The notes beneath the pieces were generated by a model. The model saw only the letters and a program-made list of their open reading frames with translations. It did no database searches and had not been told where the DNA came from. A stretch of 64,000 nucleotides of DNA from Micromonospora tarensis (lineage in GTDB: Bacteria; Actinomycetota; Actinomycetes; Mycobacteriales; Micromonosporaceae), in assembly GCF_016803395.1 (NCBI RefSeq), contig NZ_JAEVHL010000015.1:1-64000 (forward strand), read 5' to 3'. The translations under genes and the position numbers were made by a program. Position 1 is the first letter of the stretch. Each line of letters begins with the position of its first letter. Shown piece by piece: positions 20,709-29,654 of the stretch.

Positions 20709-21278
20709 TCATGCCGACGCGGGGTTGACGGACTTGGAGAAGACCTCCATCATCGCCCTGCCGAACTGCGGCATGTCGGGCCAGCCCCGGCAGGAGACGA
20801 GGTTGCCGTCCACGACGTCGGGAGCGTCGATGACCGTCGCGCCCGCGTTCTCCATGTCACCGGTGATGGGCGGGAAGCATGCCGTCTTGCGGCCCTTCAG
20901 CAGCCCGTACACCGCTGGTACCTGCGCGCCGTGGCACACCAGCGCGATCGGGAGGTTGCGCGCGAAGAAGTGCTCGGTGATGCGCCTGACGTCGGCGTCG
21001 GTCCGGATCCACTCGGGGGCACGTCCACCGGGGATGATCAGGGCGTCGTAGCGCTCGACGTCGACGTCGGCCCAGGGCACGTCGACCGGCAGCTTCCGGC
21101 CGTCCTTCTCCACGTAGGCGTCGGAGTTGGGGTCGAACTCGTGGATGACCAGTTGCACGTCACGCATCGTCCGTGACGAGACGTCGACGTCCCAGCCGCC
21201 CTCCTGCACGCGATAGTAGGGATACATGGTGTCGAGCTCCTCGGCGGCGTCACCGGTCAGGAGCAGCGCTCTGGGCAC
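20709..21278 (-). CDS. DJ-1/PfpI family protein
   Basis: 189 residues from a GTG with GAGGAG 6 nt upstream. The class I glutamine-amidotransferase-like fold is indicated by YDALIIPGGRAPEW and the nucleophile elbow ALVCHGAQVPA (reactive Cys). Members include PfpI-type proteases, deglycases and chaperones; which applies is not visible. A perfect palindrome 39 nt upstream of the start is a likely operator, probably for the GntR-type regulator encoded next to it. Confidence 0.88.
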   Translation of the reverse strand: MPRALLLTGDAAEELDTMYPYYRVQEGGWDVDVSSRTMRDVQLVIHEFDPNSDAYVEKDGRKLPVDVPWADVDVERYDALIIPGGRAPEWIRTDADVRRITEHFFARNLPIALVCHGAQVPAVYGLLKGRKTACFPPITGDMENAGATVIDAPDVVDGNLVSCRGWPDMPQFGRAMMEVFSKSVNPASA

Positions 21279-21316
21279 CTGCTTCTCCTCGCGTCTGGGG
21301 GCGGCTGGGATGGATC

Positions 21317-21337
21317 CAATCCGATCCGATCGGATTG
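21317..21337. promoter_or_regulatory. Palindromic operator candidate for the GntR regulator
   Basis: Perfect inverted repeat CAATCCGATC-C-GATCGGATTG (10-bp arms, 1-bp centre), between the DJ-1/PfpI start and the GntR gene stop. Arm length and spacing suit a dimeric FCD-type GntR regulator. Confidence 0.6.
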
Positions 21338-21366
21338 CGCTAGCATTCCTCGGCCCAGCCCGCCCG

Positions 21367-22110
21367 TCAAGCCTCTACCGCCATTCCATTCGCGTCCCCC
21401 GCCTCGTCGAACAATCGTCGGAAACGCTCGCCGGACCGCAGGATGTGTCGACGCATCGCGTAGGCGGCCGCGTCGGGGTCACGCGCGGCGATCGCGGCCA
21501 CCACCTCCTCGTGCTCGGCCATCGCCAGGTGCGTGACCTGGGTGTCATGGTGCAGCCGGAAGAGGTGCACGTGGCTGTGCAGGCGAGCGAGCGTCTCGCG
21601 GATGACCTGGTTCTCCGCGCTCACCGCGACGAGATCGTGGAAGGCGGCGTCGCGCAGCCCGAAGGCGCCGTAGGCGGTGGGCGCGTCGCCCCCCTCCAGC
21701 TCCGCCATCTCCGCCAACATCCGGCGCAAACCGGCCACCTGCGCGGATGAGGCGCGTTCGGCGGATCTGCGGGCCGCCGCCGGCTCGAGGAGCAGGCGGA
21801 CCTCGAGCATGTCCTCGAATCGGTGCCGGGTGATCTGGGGCGGGATGCGATAGCCGGCATGCGGCACCCGGACGACCAGGCCCTCGGCCTCCATGCGGTT
21901 CAGCGCGTCTCGGATCGGCGTCTGCGACACCCCCAGCTCTCGCGCCAGGACGTCGATCGTGACGCGGGAGCCAGGTTCGATCCGTAGCGACATCAGCTGT
22001 CCGAGCAGCGTGTCGTACACCTCGTCGGCAAGCCGGCCGCCAGCTCGTGCCGGCGGCGTTCCGCCCGGCACGGCCCTACGGCCCCGCGCGATCGTCGCTT
22101 CGTCGTCCAT
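21367..22110 (-). CDS. GntR family regulator, FCD (FadR-like) type
   Basis: Winged helix-turn-helix (GSRVTIDVLARELGVSQTPI, RDALNRMEAEGLVVRVPHAGY) followed by an all-helical FCD ligand/metal domain with the expected His and Asp positions (DAAFHDLVAVSAEN, HSHVHLFRLHHDT, EHEEVVAAI). The start at 22110 (MDDEATIARGRR) is preferred: the 15 codons between it and the ATG at 22155 end mostly in A/T and have no ribosome site. It is divergent from the ABC importer operon and lies upstream of the DJ-1/PfpI and hydrolase genes, so it probably controls uptake and use of the importer substrate. Confidence 0.9.
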   Translation of the reverse strand: MDDEATIARGRRAVPGGTPPARAGGRLADEVYDTLLGQLMSLRIEPGSRVTIDVLARELGVSQTPIRDALNRMEAEGLVVRVPHAGYRIPPQITRHRFEDMLEVRLLLEPAAARRSAERASSAQVAGLRRMLAEMAELEGGDAPTAYGAFGLRDAAFHDLVAVSAENQVIRETLARLHSHVHLFRLHHDTQVTHLAMAEHEEVVAAIAARDPDAAAYAMRRHILRSGERFRRLFDEAGDANGMAVEA

Positions 22111-22148
22111 CGTGACGTGAGGTCCTTTCTTGCGTCCCCGGGAACCTG

Positions 22149-22178
22149 TTGACATCAGTCACAACGCTGCGACATGCT
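22149..22178 (+). promoter_or_regulatory. Possible promoter of the ABC importer operon
   Basis: TTGACA at 22149-22154, an 18-nt spacer, then CATGCT (weak -10, three of six consensus bases), about 190 nt upstream of the binding-protein start and close to the divergent regulator start. Confidence 0.3.
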
Positions 22179-22366
22179 GACGCCCCCACCGGATCGTATA
22201 GGAAAAGTGACGGAAGCCCGCCATTTTGCACCATCGCGGAACCGCCCACCATCGCTGTACCTCGATCCCCGCGCCAGCCCGGCAACACGCCTGAACAACC
22301 CAGCAACCGCTCGGCGAAGCACATAGCGAGGCCCTAGAAGTCCCCACCCGGAAAGCAGGCGAGAAT

Positions 22367-23800
22367 ATGCGGTATCCGAAGCGAACAGGACGAACATCCG
22401 TTCCCGGTCGAAAGGTACACCTGGCGGCGGCGGCCATGCTGCTGCTGGTCACGACCGTGGCGGCTTGCGGCGATGGCAAGGACGACGGCGCGAAGGCGAG
22501 CGCCCCCAAGGCACCGGCGACCATCCCGGAGCTCACCAAGGACCCGCTGACCCTCAGCTTCATCTGGTTCGACTGGCCCCCCGCCCAGGCACTGGAAACC
22601 TTCGCGAACGCGGAGTACAAGAAGGAGCGGCCGAACGCGACCATCAAGGTCAACACCGTGCCGAACGCGAACTGGCACGACGCGATGTTCACCCAGTTCG
22701 CCGCGCGCAAGACCGACTTCGACATCGCGATCCTGGACTCGCAACACATCGGCGAGGCCGTGACCAACGGCAACATCCTCGACCTCACCGACTTCGTCAA
22801 GAACAACATCGAGGTCACGGCCTACAACCCGTACCTGCTGGCGGCGTACGGCCAGTTCCCGCAGGCGGAGACCGGCAAGCGCGACGAGAACGCCAGCCTG
22901 TACGGCCTGCCGCTGCTCGGCGACACCTGGACGATGATCTACCGCAAGGACCTGATCGGCGACAAGCCACCGCAGACCTGGGACCAGATGATCTCAGCCG
23001 CCGAGAAGTGCCAGGCGGACAACCCCGGCGTCAGCGGGCTGGCTTTCCACCAGGCCAACGGCTCCGACGCCGCGGCCGTCACCTACAACACTGTCAACGG
23101 CGTTTACGGCGGCAACCTCTGGGACGCCAAGAACCGCAAGATCGACGGCGTCCTCAACGACGCCGCGGGCCAGGAGGCGATGGACGTCCTGGTCAACAAG
23201 ATGAAGCCGCTGACCGCCAAGGGCTCCGGCAACTGGTTCATCGACGAGGTGAACGCGGCGGTCGCCCAGGGCAAGGCCTGCATCGCGTTCAACTGGATCG
23301 CCGCGAGCGGCGGCCTGCTCGATCCGAAGCAGTCGACGCTCGGCACCACGCGGGAGCAGATTCTCGACAAGCTGGGTTTCGCCACGCTGCCGAGCCAGAA
23401 GACGAACCTGGTCCCGCTCGGCGGTATGGGGATGCACGTGTCGGCCTACTCCGCCGCGGCGAACCAGGCGGAGGCCCTGAACTTCATGAAGTGGTTCGAG
23501 CGGGCTGACGTCCAGAAGAAGTGGGCCGCGGCCGGTGGCGTGCCATCGCGTACGGACGCGCTGCAGTCGCCCGAGTTCCTCAACGCCGGGCCGTTCAACA
23601 AGGTGTACGCCGACTCGGTGCCGCGGATGCGGGACATGTGGAACGTGCCCGAGTACGCGCGCCTCGTCGACATCGAGAACACCAACGTGAACGCGGCCCT
23701 CAACGGCGCGAAGAAGCCGAAGGACGCGCTCGACGACATTGCCAAGGAGCAGCAGAGCGTGCTCGACTCCAGCAACCGCAAGGGTGGCGGCGGACTGTGA
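22367..23800 (+). CDS. ABC importer substrate-binding lipoprotein (family 1)
   Basis: 477-residue extracellular solute-binding protein. The signal peptide has a lipobox VAAC with lipidated Cys34, then a charged linker. The mature part has the family-1 fold of sugar/polyol binders (ETFANAEYKKERPNATIKV, FDIAILDSQHIGEAV, YGLPLLGDTWTMIYRKDL). It would be anchored outside the membrane and deliver substrate to the two permeases downstream, whose first gene overlaps its stop (GTGA). First gene of an operon running to about 27801 and perhaps to 30872. Confidence 0.93.
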   Translation: MRYPKRTGRTSVPGRKVHLAAAAMLLLVTTVAACGDGKDDGAKASAPKAPATIPELTKDPLTLSFIWFDWPPAQALETFANAEYKKERPNATIKVNTVPNANWHDAMFTQFAARKTDFDIAILDSQHIGEAVTNGNILDLTDFVKNNIEVTAYNPYLLAAYGQFPQAETGKRDENASLYGLPLLGDTWTMIYRKDLIGDKPPQTWDQMISAAEKCQADNPGVSGLAFHQANGSDAAAVTYNTVNGVYGGNLWDAKNRKIDGVLNDAAGQEAMDVLVNKMKPLTAKGSGNWFIDEVNAAVAQGKACIAFNWIAASGGLLDPKQSTLGTTREQILDKLGFATLPSQKTNLVPLGGMGMHVSAYSAAANQAEALNFMKWFERADVQKKWAAAGGVPSRTDALQSPEFLNAGPFNKVYADSVPRMRDMWNVPEYARLVDIENTNVNAALNGAKKPKDALDDIAKEQQSVLDSSNRKGGGGL

Positions 23801-24747
23801 AAGACCCCGCCCCTCTGACGACCGACCACCCCGGGCAGGTGGTGTCCGCGACGCCACCTGCACCGGGTCGGTCCCGCCGGCTGAGCGACCGCGGGCTCGC
23901 CGTGGCCTTCATCTCCCCCGCGATGCTGCTGTTGCTCGCCATGTCGGTGTTCCCGTTGCTGTGGTCGTTGTACCTGTCCTTCACCGACTACTCGGCCACC
24001 CGCGGCGGGCCCGCCAATTTCATCGGGTTCGGGAACTACACCGCCATCCTGACCTCGGCGCAGGTCCACACGAGGGCCCTGACGACGCTGATCTACGTGA
24101 TCGGCGCGGTCGGCCTGCAGACAGTGCTCGGATTCGGCATCGCCTACCTGATCTCCCGACGCACGCACGGGCGAGGAGTGCTGACCACGCTGTTCCTGGT
24201 GCCGATGATGCTGTCGCCGGTCGTGGTCGGGCTGTTCTGGCGATTCATGCTCGACGCGCAGTTCGGCGTGGTCAACAGCATGCTCAGCTCGGTCGGTCTG
24301 GGGCAGGTGGAGTGGCTGACCCGACAGCGGACGGCACTGATCTCCCTGATCGTGGTCGACACCTGGCAGTGGACACCGTTCATCATGCTCATCGCACTCG
24401 CCGGTCTCAGCGCGGTGCCCAAGTACCTCTACGAGGCCGCCTCGATCGACCGGGCGTCCGAGTGGTTCCGGTTCCGCACCATCACGCTTCCGCTGGTGTG
24501 GCCGCTGCTCCTCATCGCCGTGATGTTCCGGGCCATCGAGGCGTTCCGGCTCTTCGACCTCGTCTACATCCTCACCAACGGAGGCCCTGGTGTCTCCACC
24601 GAGACGTTGTCGTTCCACATCTACAAGGTCGCGTTCCTCGGCTTCAACACCGGAACCGCTTCGGCGTACGGGATTCTCATGGTCCTCGTCGTCATCGTCC
24701 TCACGCAGTTCTACCTGCGCTACTTGAACAAGCTCAAGGAGGGCTGA
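23797..24747 (+). CDS. ABC importer permease 1 (MalF/UgpA-like)
   Basis: 316 residues, GTG start overlapping the previous stop. Six membrane segments; first SPAMLLLLAMSVFPLLWSLY, later TLFLVPMMLSPVVVGLFW. The EAA loop that docks the ATPases is EAASIDRASEWFRFRTITLP. The C-terminal NGGPGVSTETLSFHIYKVAF is typical of sugar-type permeases. Pairs with the second permease. Confidence 0.93.
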   Translation: MKDPAPLTTDHPGQVVSATPPAPGRSRRLSDRGLAVAFISPAMLLLLAMSVFPLLWSLYLSFTDYSATRGGPANFIGFGNYTAILTSAQVHTRALTTLIYVIGAVGLQTVLGFGIAYLISRRTHGRGVLTTLFLVPMMLSPVVVGLFWRFMLDAQFGVVNSMLSSVGLGQVEWLTRQRTALISLIVVDTWQWTPFIMLIALAGLSAVPKYLYEAASIDRASEWFRFRTITLPLVWPLLLIAVMFRAIEAFRLFDLVYILTNGGPGVSTETLSFHIYKVAFLGFNTGTASAYGILMVLVVIVLTQFYLRYLNKLKEG

Positions 24748-25658
24748 TGGCCGTCTCCGTCGACGAGGCCGTCTCCACCGGTCCGGCCCGGGACAACCCG
24801 CCCCCCGCGCGCCGCCTCGGCGGCCGGGGCCGCTCCGCGCTGGAGGTCGCGCTGCTGACCGTGCTGGCCGTCGTGATGCTCTTCCCGGTGCTGTGGATGA
24901 TCGAGACGTCCATCAAGGAGAACCGGGACGTCTACGCCATCCCGGCCAAGTTCTTCGACTTCACGGTCACGCTGGAGCATTACCGGGACGTGTTCGTCGC
25001 CCCCGACGGCGGTCGCTCGGCCCTCTCCGTCTCGTTCCTCAACTCCGTGGTGGTCGCCGGGGTGTCCACGGTGCTGGCCACCGTGCTGGGGGTGCCGGCG
25101 GCCTGGGCCTACTCACGCTTCGCGGTGAAGGCCAAGAAGGACCAGCTGTTCTTCATCCTGTCCACCCGCTTCATGCCGCCCGTGGTGGTCGTGATCCCGA
25201 TCTTCCTCATGTACCGCCAGGTCGGACTCATCGACAACAAGCTCGGCCTGATCCTCATCTACGCCGCCTTCAACGTCCCGTTCACGATCTGGATGATGAA
25301 GGGGTTCGTCGACGAGGTGCCCGCGGAGTACGAGGATGCCGCCATGCTCGACGGCTACACCCGGTTGCAGGCGTTCTGGAAATTCACCCTTCCCCTGCTC
25401 GTGCCCGGCATCGCCGCGACGGCGGTCTTCGCACTCATCTTCTCGTGGAACGAGTTCGTGTTCGCCACCTTCCTCACCTCCAGCGACAGCGTCCGGACCG
25501 CACCACCCGCCATCGCCGGCCTGATCGGCGGCACCACCACCGACTGGGGTCTGGTGGCCGCCGCCTCCGTGGTGTTCGCCCTACCGGTGCTGGTCTTCGC
25601 GTACCTGGTGCGCAGGCACCTCATCGCCGGTGTGACGCTCGGGGCGGTGCGACGCTGA
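24747..25658 (+). CDS. ABC importer permease 2 (MalG/UgpE-like)
   Basis: 303 residues, ATGA overlap with permease 1. Six membrane helices; FMPPVVVVIPIFLMYRQVGL and NVPFTIWMMKGFVDEVP are typical of the MalG group. The EAA loop reads EDAAMLDGYTRLQAFWKFTL. Its stop overlaps the start of the first ATPase gene. Confidence 0.93.
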   Translation: MAVSVDEAVSTGPARDNPPPARRLGGRGRSALEVALLTVLAVVMLFPVLWMIETSIKENRDVYAIPAKFFDFTVTLEHYRDVFVAPDGGRSALSVSFLNSVVVAGVSTVLATVLGVPAAWAYSRFAVKAKKDQLFFILSTRFMPPVVVVIPIFLMYRQVGLIDNKLGLILIYAAFNVPFTIWMMKGFVDEVPAEYEDAAMLDGYTRLQAFWKFTLPLLVPGIAATAVFALIFSWNEFVFATFLTSSDSVRTAPPAIAGLIGGTTTDWGLVAAASVVFALPVLVFAYLVRRHLIAGVTLGAVRR

Positions 25659-26725
25659 TGGCCGGGATCGAGGTGACCGCCCTGCACAAGCGCTACCCGG
25701 ACGGGACCGTCGCAGTTGATCAGGTGGACCTCTCCATCGGCCACGGCGAGCTGTTCGTGATGCTCGGCCCGTCGGGTTGCGGCAAGACGACCACGCTGCG
25801 GGCCATCGCCGGCCTGGAGAGGCAGACCACCGGTGACATCCGGATCGGCGACACGCTGGTCAACGACCTGCCGCCCGCCGAGCGCGACATCGCCATGGTG
25901 TTCCAGTTCTACGCTCTCTACCCGCATCTGAAGACCCGCGACAACCTGGCGTTCCCGCTGCGGGCCGAGGGGCTGCCCAAGCAGGAGGTGCACGCGCGGG
26001 TCGACGAGGCCGCCCGGCTGATGCGGCTCGGTCCGCTCCTGGACCGGCGACCGCGCCAGCTGTCCGGCGGGGAACAGCAGCGCGTCGCGCTCGCCCGCGC
26101 CCTGGTCCGGCGACCGCGCGCATTCCTCATGGACGAGCCGCTCACCAACCTGGACGCGGAGCTGAGGGCGGACATGCGCACGGAGATCAAGCACCTACAG
26201 GGAGAGCTGGGGGCGACGATGGTCTACGTCACCCACGATCAGGTGGAGGCGATGTCGCTCGGTCACCGGATCGCCATCCTCAACAAGGGCCGCGTCGAGC
26301 AAATCGGCACCCCGCTGGAGGTCTACGACCGTCCGGCGAGTCTGTTCTGCGCCGCGTTCATCGGCTCCCCACCGATGAACCTGATCGAGGTGGAGGTGGC
26401 CGACGGGAAGCTGCACGGGCAGGGCGGACTGGTGCTCACCCCACCGCCGGGCCTGCCGCGCGACCGTCGCCTGGTCGCCGGCGTCCGGCCGGAGGCGCTG
26501 GAGGTCACCGCGCCAGGGGCGGAAGGCTCGATCCCGGCCCGGGTGGTCTCGGCGGAGTGGCTGGGCGACGAAATCATCTACGTGGTCGACCACGGCGGCC
26601 AGCGTGACGTCCGGGTCCGGATGCCACCGACCAATCGTTTCGCCGCTGACGCAAAGGTCGGGCTGCGGCACAGCGGCGGGACCCCGGCGGTCTACGACGT
26701 GCGCACGGAAGAGCTGGTGGCCTGA
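25658..26725 (+). CDS. ABC importer ATPase 1 (MalK/UgpC-like)
   Basis: 355 residues. Walker A GPSGCGKTTTL, Q-loop FQFYALYPHL, signature LSGGEQQRVALARAL, Walker B AFLMDEPLTNLD and H-loop VTHDQVEAMSLG are all intact. The C-terminal ~120 residues form the TOBE/OB regulatory part. ATGA overlaps on both sides. It likely pairs with the second, different ATPase encoded immediately downstream, as in the rhizobial glycerol importer (GlpS/GlpT) layout. Confidence 0.94.
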   Translation: MAGIEVTALHKRYPDGTVAVDQVDLSIGHGELFVMLGPSGCGKTTTLRAIAGLERQTTGDIRIGDTLVNDLPPAERDIAMVFQFYALYPHLKTRDNLAFPLRAEGLPKQEVHARVDEAARLMRLGPLLDRRPRQLSGGEQQRVALARALVRRPRAFLMDEPLTNLDAELRADMRTEIKHLQGELGATMVYVTHDQVEAMSLGHRIAILNKGRVEQIGTPLEVYDRPASLFCAAFIGSPPMNLIEVEVADGKLHGQGGLVLTPPPGLPRDRRLVAGVRPEALEVTAPGAEGSIPARVVSAEWLGDEIIYVVDHGGQRDVRVRMPPTNRFAADAKVGLRHSGGTPAVYDVRTEELVA

Positions 26726-27801
26726 TGGGAACCGTGGCAGCGCACGGGCTGCGCAAGTCCTTCGGCAAGGTCCAGGCCCTGGACGGGGTGACGCTGGACG
26801 TGCCGGACGGCTCGTTCTTCGTCGTGCTCGGACCCTCCGGGGCAGGCAAGACGACGACACTACGGGCGATCGCCGGCCTGGAGAAGCTTGACGCCGGGTC
26901 GGTGCGTCTGGACGGGAGGGACGCGACCGCTGACGCCCCGGCCGCACGCGACCTGGCCATGGTCTTCCAGAACTACGCCCTCTACCCGCGACACACTGTG
27001 TACGAGAACATCGCCTCGCCGCTGCGGGCACGCCGCTGTTCTGCGAGCGAGATCGCCACCGCCGTCGAGCAGATGTCGAGCCTGCTGCACATCGAACGTC
27101 TGCTGCAACGTCGACCCGCGCAGTTGTCGGGCGGTGAGATGCAGCGGGTCGCCCTGGCCCGGGCGCTGGTCCGTCGCCCCCGCGCGTTCCTGATGGACGA
27201 GCCGCTGACGAACCTCGACCTCAAGCTCCGCGTCGAGATGCGCACCGAGCTCACCCGCATCCACCGGAGCCTCGGCGCGACCTTCGTCTACGTGACGAAC
27301 GATCAGGTCGAGGCGCTGTCCATGGCCAACCAGGTCGCGATCCTCAAGGAGGGCACTGTGCAACAGGTCGGAACGCCGACCGAGGTGTACGAGCGTCCCG
27401 CCAACAAGTGGGTCGCAGGATTCGTCGGGAGCCCGCCGATCAGCCTGCTCGCCTGCCACGCCGAGGGAGATCGTCTGGTCGGTGCGGACGGCTGGACGCT
27501 GCCGCGGCCCCGCTGGGCCACGGCTGAGGACGGTCGGGCGCTGCTGCTGGGCCTGCGCGCGGAGGATCTCTCCGTCGAGCAGCGTGGGGACGCGTCGTTG
27601 TCGGGCGAGCTGTACGGGCTTGAGCCGCTCGGTGACCGCACGGTGGTCGACGTCCGAGTGGGGAGGGAGATTCTCAAGGTCAAGGCACGACCCACCGTCA
27701 CCGGTACGCCCGGCGAGCGGCTACGTGTCACCGTCGACCTGGACCGTGCGCACCTGTTCGACGCGGACACCGGGCTGTCGCTGTCCGAGGTTGGGCGGTA
27801 A
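26725..27801 (+). CDS. ABC importer ATPase 2 with Asn in the H-loop
   Basis: 358 residues, MalK-like. Walker A GPSGAGKTTTL, Q-loop FQNYALYPRH, signature LSGGEMQRVALARAL and Walker B AFLMDEPLTNLD are normal. The switch histidine is replaced: the H-loop reads VYVTNDQVEALSM (codon AAC at 27298-27300). In MalK this His is required for ATP hydrolysis, so in a heterodimer with ATPase 1 this subunit may contribute a non-hydrolysing site. The rest of the protein, including the TOBE part, is intact and shows no decay. Confidence 0.93.
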   Translation: MGTVAAHGLRKSFGKVQALDGVTLDVPDGSFFVVLGPSGAGKTTTLRAIAGLEKLDAGSVRLDGRDATADAPAARDLAMVFQNYALYPRHTVYENIASPLRARRCSASEIATAVEQMSSLLHIERLLQRRPAQLSGGEMQRVALARALVRRPRAFLMDEPLTNLDLKLRVEMRTELTRIHRSLGATFVYVTNDQVEALSMANQVAILKEGTVQQVGTPTEVYERPANKWVAGFVGSPPISLLACHAEGDRLVGADGWTLPRPRWATAEDGRALLLGLRAEDLSVEQRGDASLSGELYGLEPLGDRTVVDVRVGREILKVKARPTVTGTPGERLRVTVDLDRAHLFDADTGLSLSEVGR

Positions 27802-28055
27802 CCGCGCCGGGCAGCGACGGCGACATGCGCCCGCAGGTGGCAGTCGAGCCTCGGCGACCCGTCACCGGCGAGCACGGCCTGACGGCGCTGAGACGGCGTG
27901 GCGATCGCTGGCGCGGGGCGTCGGCCCGCGGCCAGGACCAGACCCGCTCGGCAGCCTCGTCCCCGACGAGGGCGGGTGACTCGTCCGTCTACGCGCCCAG
28001 CGCGATCGCCGGGGCACGCCGGACATCAGCACGAAGGATCACAGGAGGCGACGCA

Positions 28056-29516
28056 ATGAGTGACCCGATGAACGCCCTGGCCCCCGAGCACCGGCGGCTC
28101 CGGATCGGCGACGCCTGGCGCGACGCCGCGAGCGGAGCCACCTTTGCCGTCGAGAACCCGGCCACCGGCAAGACCATCGCCGAGGTGGCGGACGCCGACG
28201 TCGTTGACGGGCTCGCCGCGCTGGACGCGGCGAGCACGGCAATGGCGGAGTGGGCGGCGACCCCGCCCCGGAAACGGTCGGAGTTGTTGACCGCGACGTA
28301 CCGGGCGCTGACCGAGCGATCCGAGGAGCTCGCCCGGCTGATAACGCTCGAGATGGGCAAGCCGCTCGCCGAGGCTCGGGCGGAGGTGGCCTACGGCGCC
28401 GAGTTCTTCCGCTGGTTCGCCGAGGAGGCGGTGCGCGTCGAGGGGCGCTACAGCGTCGCTCCCGCAGGTGGATATCGCATTCTCACCGTGCCGAAGCCGG
28501 TCGGACCGTGCGTCTTCGTGACGCCCTGGAACTTTCCGTTGGCCATGGGTGCCCGCAAGATCGCTCCTGCGCTGGCCGCGGGCTGTACGACGATCACCAA
28601 GCCGGCGGCCCAGACGCCACTCACCATGCTGTTCCTGGCCCGCGTCATGGAGGAGGTCGGCGTTCCGCCGGGTGTCGTCAACGTGCTGACCACCAAGCGT
28701 TCCGGTCAGGTGGTCTCCGCACTGCTGGCCGACAGTCGGACCCGCAAGCTGTCGTTCACCGGGTCGACCGAGGTCGGGCGCGTGCTGCTCAGGCAGGCTG
28801 CGGACAACGTGCTGCGCACCTCGATGGAGCTGGGCGGCAACGCGGCCCTGATCGTGTGTGCCGACGCTGACCTGGACGTCGCGCTCGACGGCGCCATGGT
28901 GGCCAAGATGCGCAACATCGGGGAGTCCTGCATCGCGGCCAACCGGATCTACGTCGAGGAGCCGGTGCGCGAGGAGTTCACGGCGCGTTTCGCCGAGCGG
29001 ATGGGCGCGCTGTCGGTGGGCCATGGTCTCGACGACGGCGTGGACGTCGGGGCGTTGATCGACGAGGCCTCGGTCGCCAAGATCGACGAGCTCGTCGCCG
29101 ACGCTGTCGATCGCGGTGCCCGGGTCCTGGTGGGCGGCGAGCGTCCGGCCGGGCCGGGGCACTTCTACCCGCCCACCGTCCTCGTCGACGTGCCCGAAGA
29201 CGCGCGGATGCTGGCGACGGAGATCTTCGGCCCGGTGGCGCCGATCATCTCGTTCACGTCCGACGACGAGGTGATCGCGAAGGCCAACGACACCGAGCAC
29301 GGCCTGGTCGGATACGTCTTCACCAGTGACCTCCAGCGGGCGCTCCGGTTCACCGAGGGGCTGGACACCGGGATGATCGGCATCAACCGGGGGCTGATAT
29401 CGGATCCGTCAGCTCCGTTCGGCGGCGTGAAGCAGTCCGGGATCGGCAAGGAGGGGTCGCACGAGGGCATCCGTGAGTACCTCGACCTCACCTACGCGGC
29501 GATCGACCTACCGTGA
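28056..29516 (+). CDS. NAD(P)-dependent aldehyde dehydrogenase (succinate-semialdehyde-type)
   Basis: 486 residues; the start at 28056 has AGGAGG about 8 nt upstream. It follows the transporter by 254 bp without a recognised gene between. ALDH landmarks: VTPWNFPLAMGARKIAPAL (cofactor cleft), FTGSTEVGRVL, MELGGNAALIV (general base Glu) and NIGESCIAANRIYV (catalytic Cys; Ser stands before it, as in semialdehyde dehydrogenases). The GabD-like profile suggests a semialdehyde substrate. Paired with the alcohol dehydrogenase downstream it would give an alcohol to aldehyde to acid route for the imported compound. Confidence 0.92.
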   Translation: MSDPMNALAPEHRRLRIGDAWRDAASGATFAVENPATGKTIAEVADADVVDGLAALDAASTAMAEWAATPPRKRSELLTATYRALTERSEELARLITLEMGKPLAEARAEVAYGAEFFRWFAEEAVRVEGRYSVAPAGGYRILTVPKPVGPCVFVTPWNFPLAMGARKIAPALAAGCTTITKPAAQTPLTMLFLARVMEEVGVPPGVVNVLTTKRSGQVVSALLADSRTRKLSFTGSTEVGRVLLRQAADNVLRTSMELGGNAALIVCADADLDVALDGAMVAKMRNIGESCIAANRIYVEEPVREEFTARFAERMGALSVGHGLDDGVDVGALIDEASVAKIDELVADAVDRGARVLVGGERPAGPGHFYPPTVLVDVPEDARMLATEIFGPVAPIISFTSDDEVIAKANDTEHGLVGYVFTSDLQRALRFTEGLDTGMIGINRGLISDPSAPFGGVKQSGIGKEGSHEGIREYLDLTYAAIDLP

Positions 29517-29654
29517 CCGGCCTGCTGCTCCGGCCGCCCGGCGCGCGCGCCCACGCCACCCGGGCGGCCAACCTCGCCGACGCCGTCCCGGTCTCGCAGC
29601 TGACCTGGACGTCCGCCCCGCACATCGCCGCCGACGTTCCAGAGAGGCACCGAC

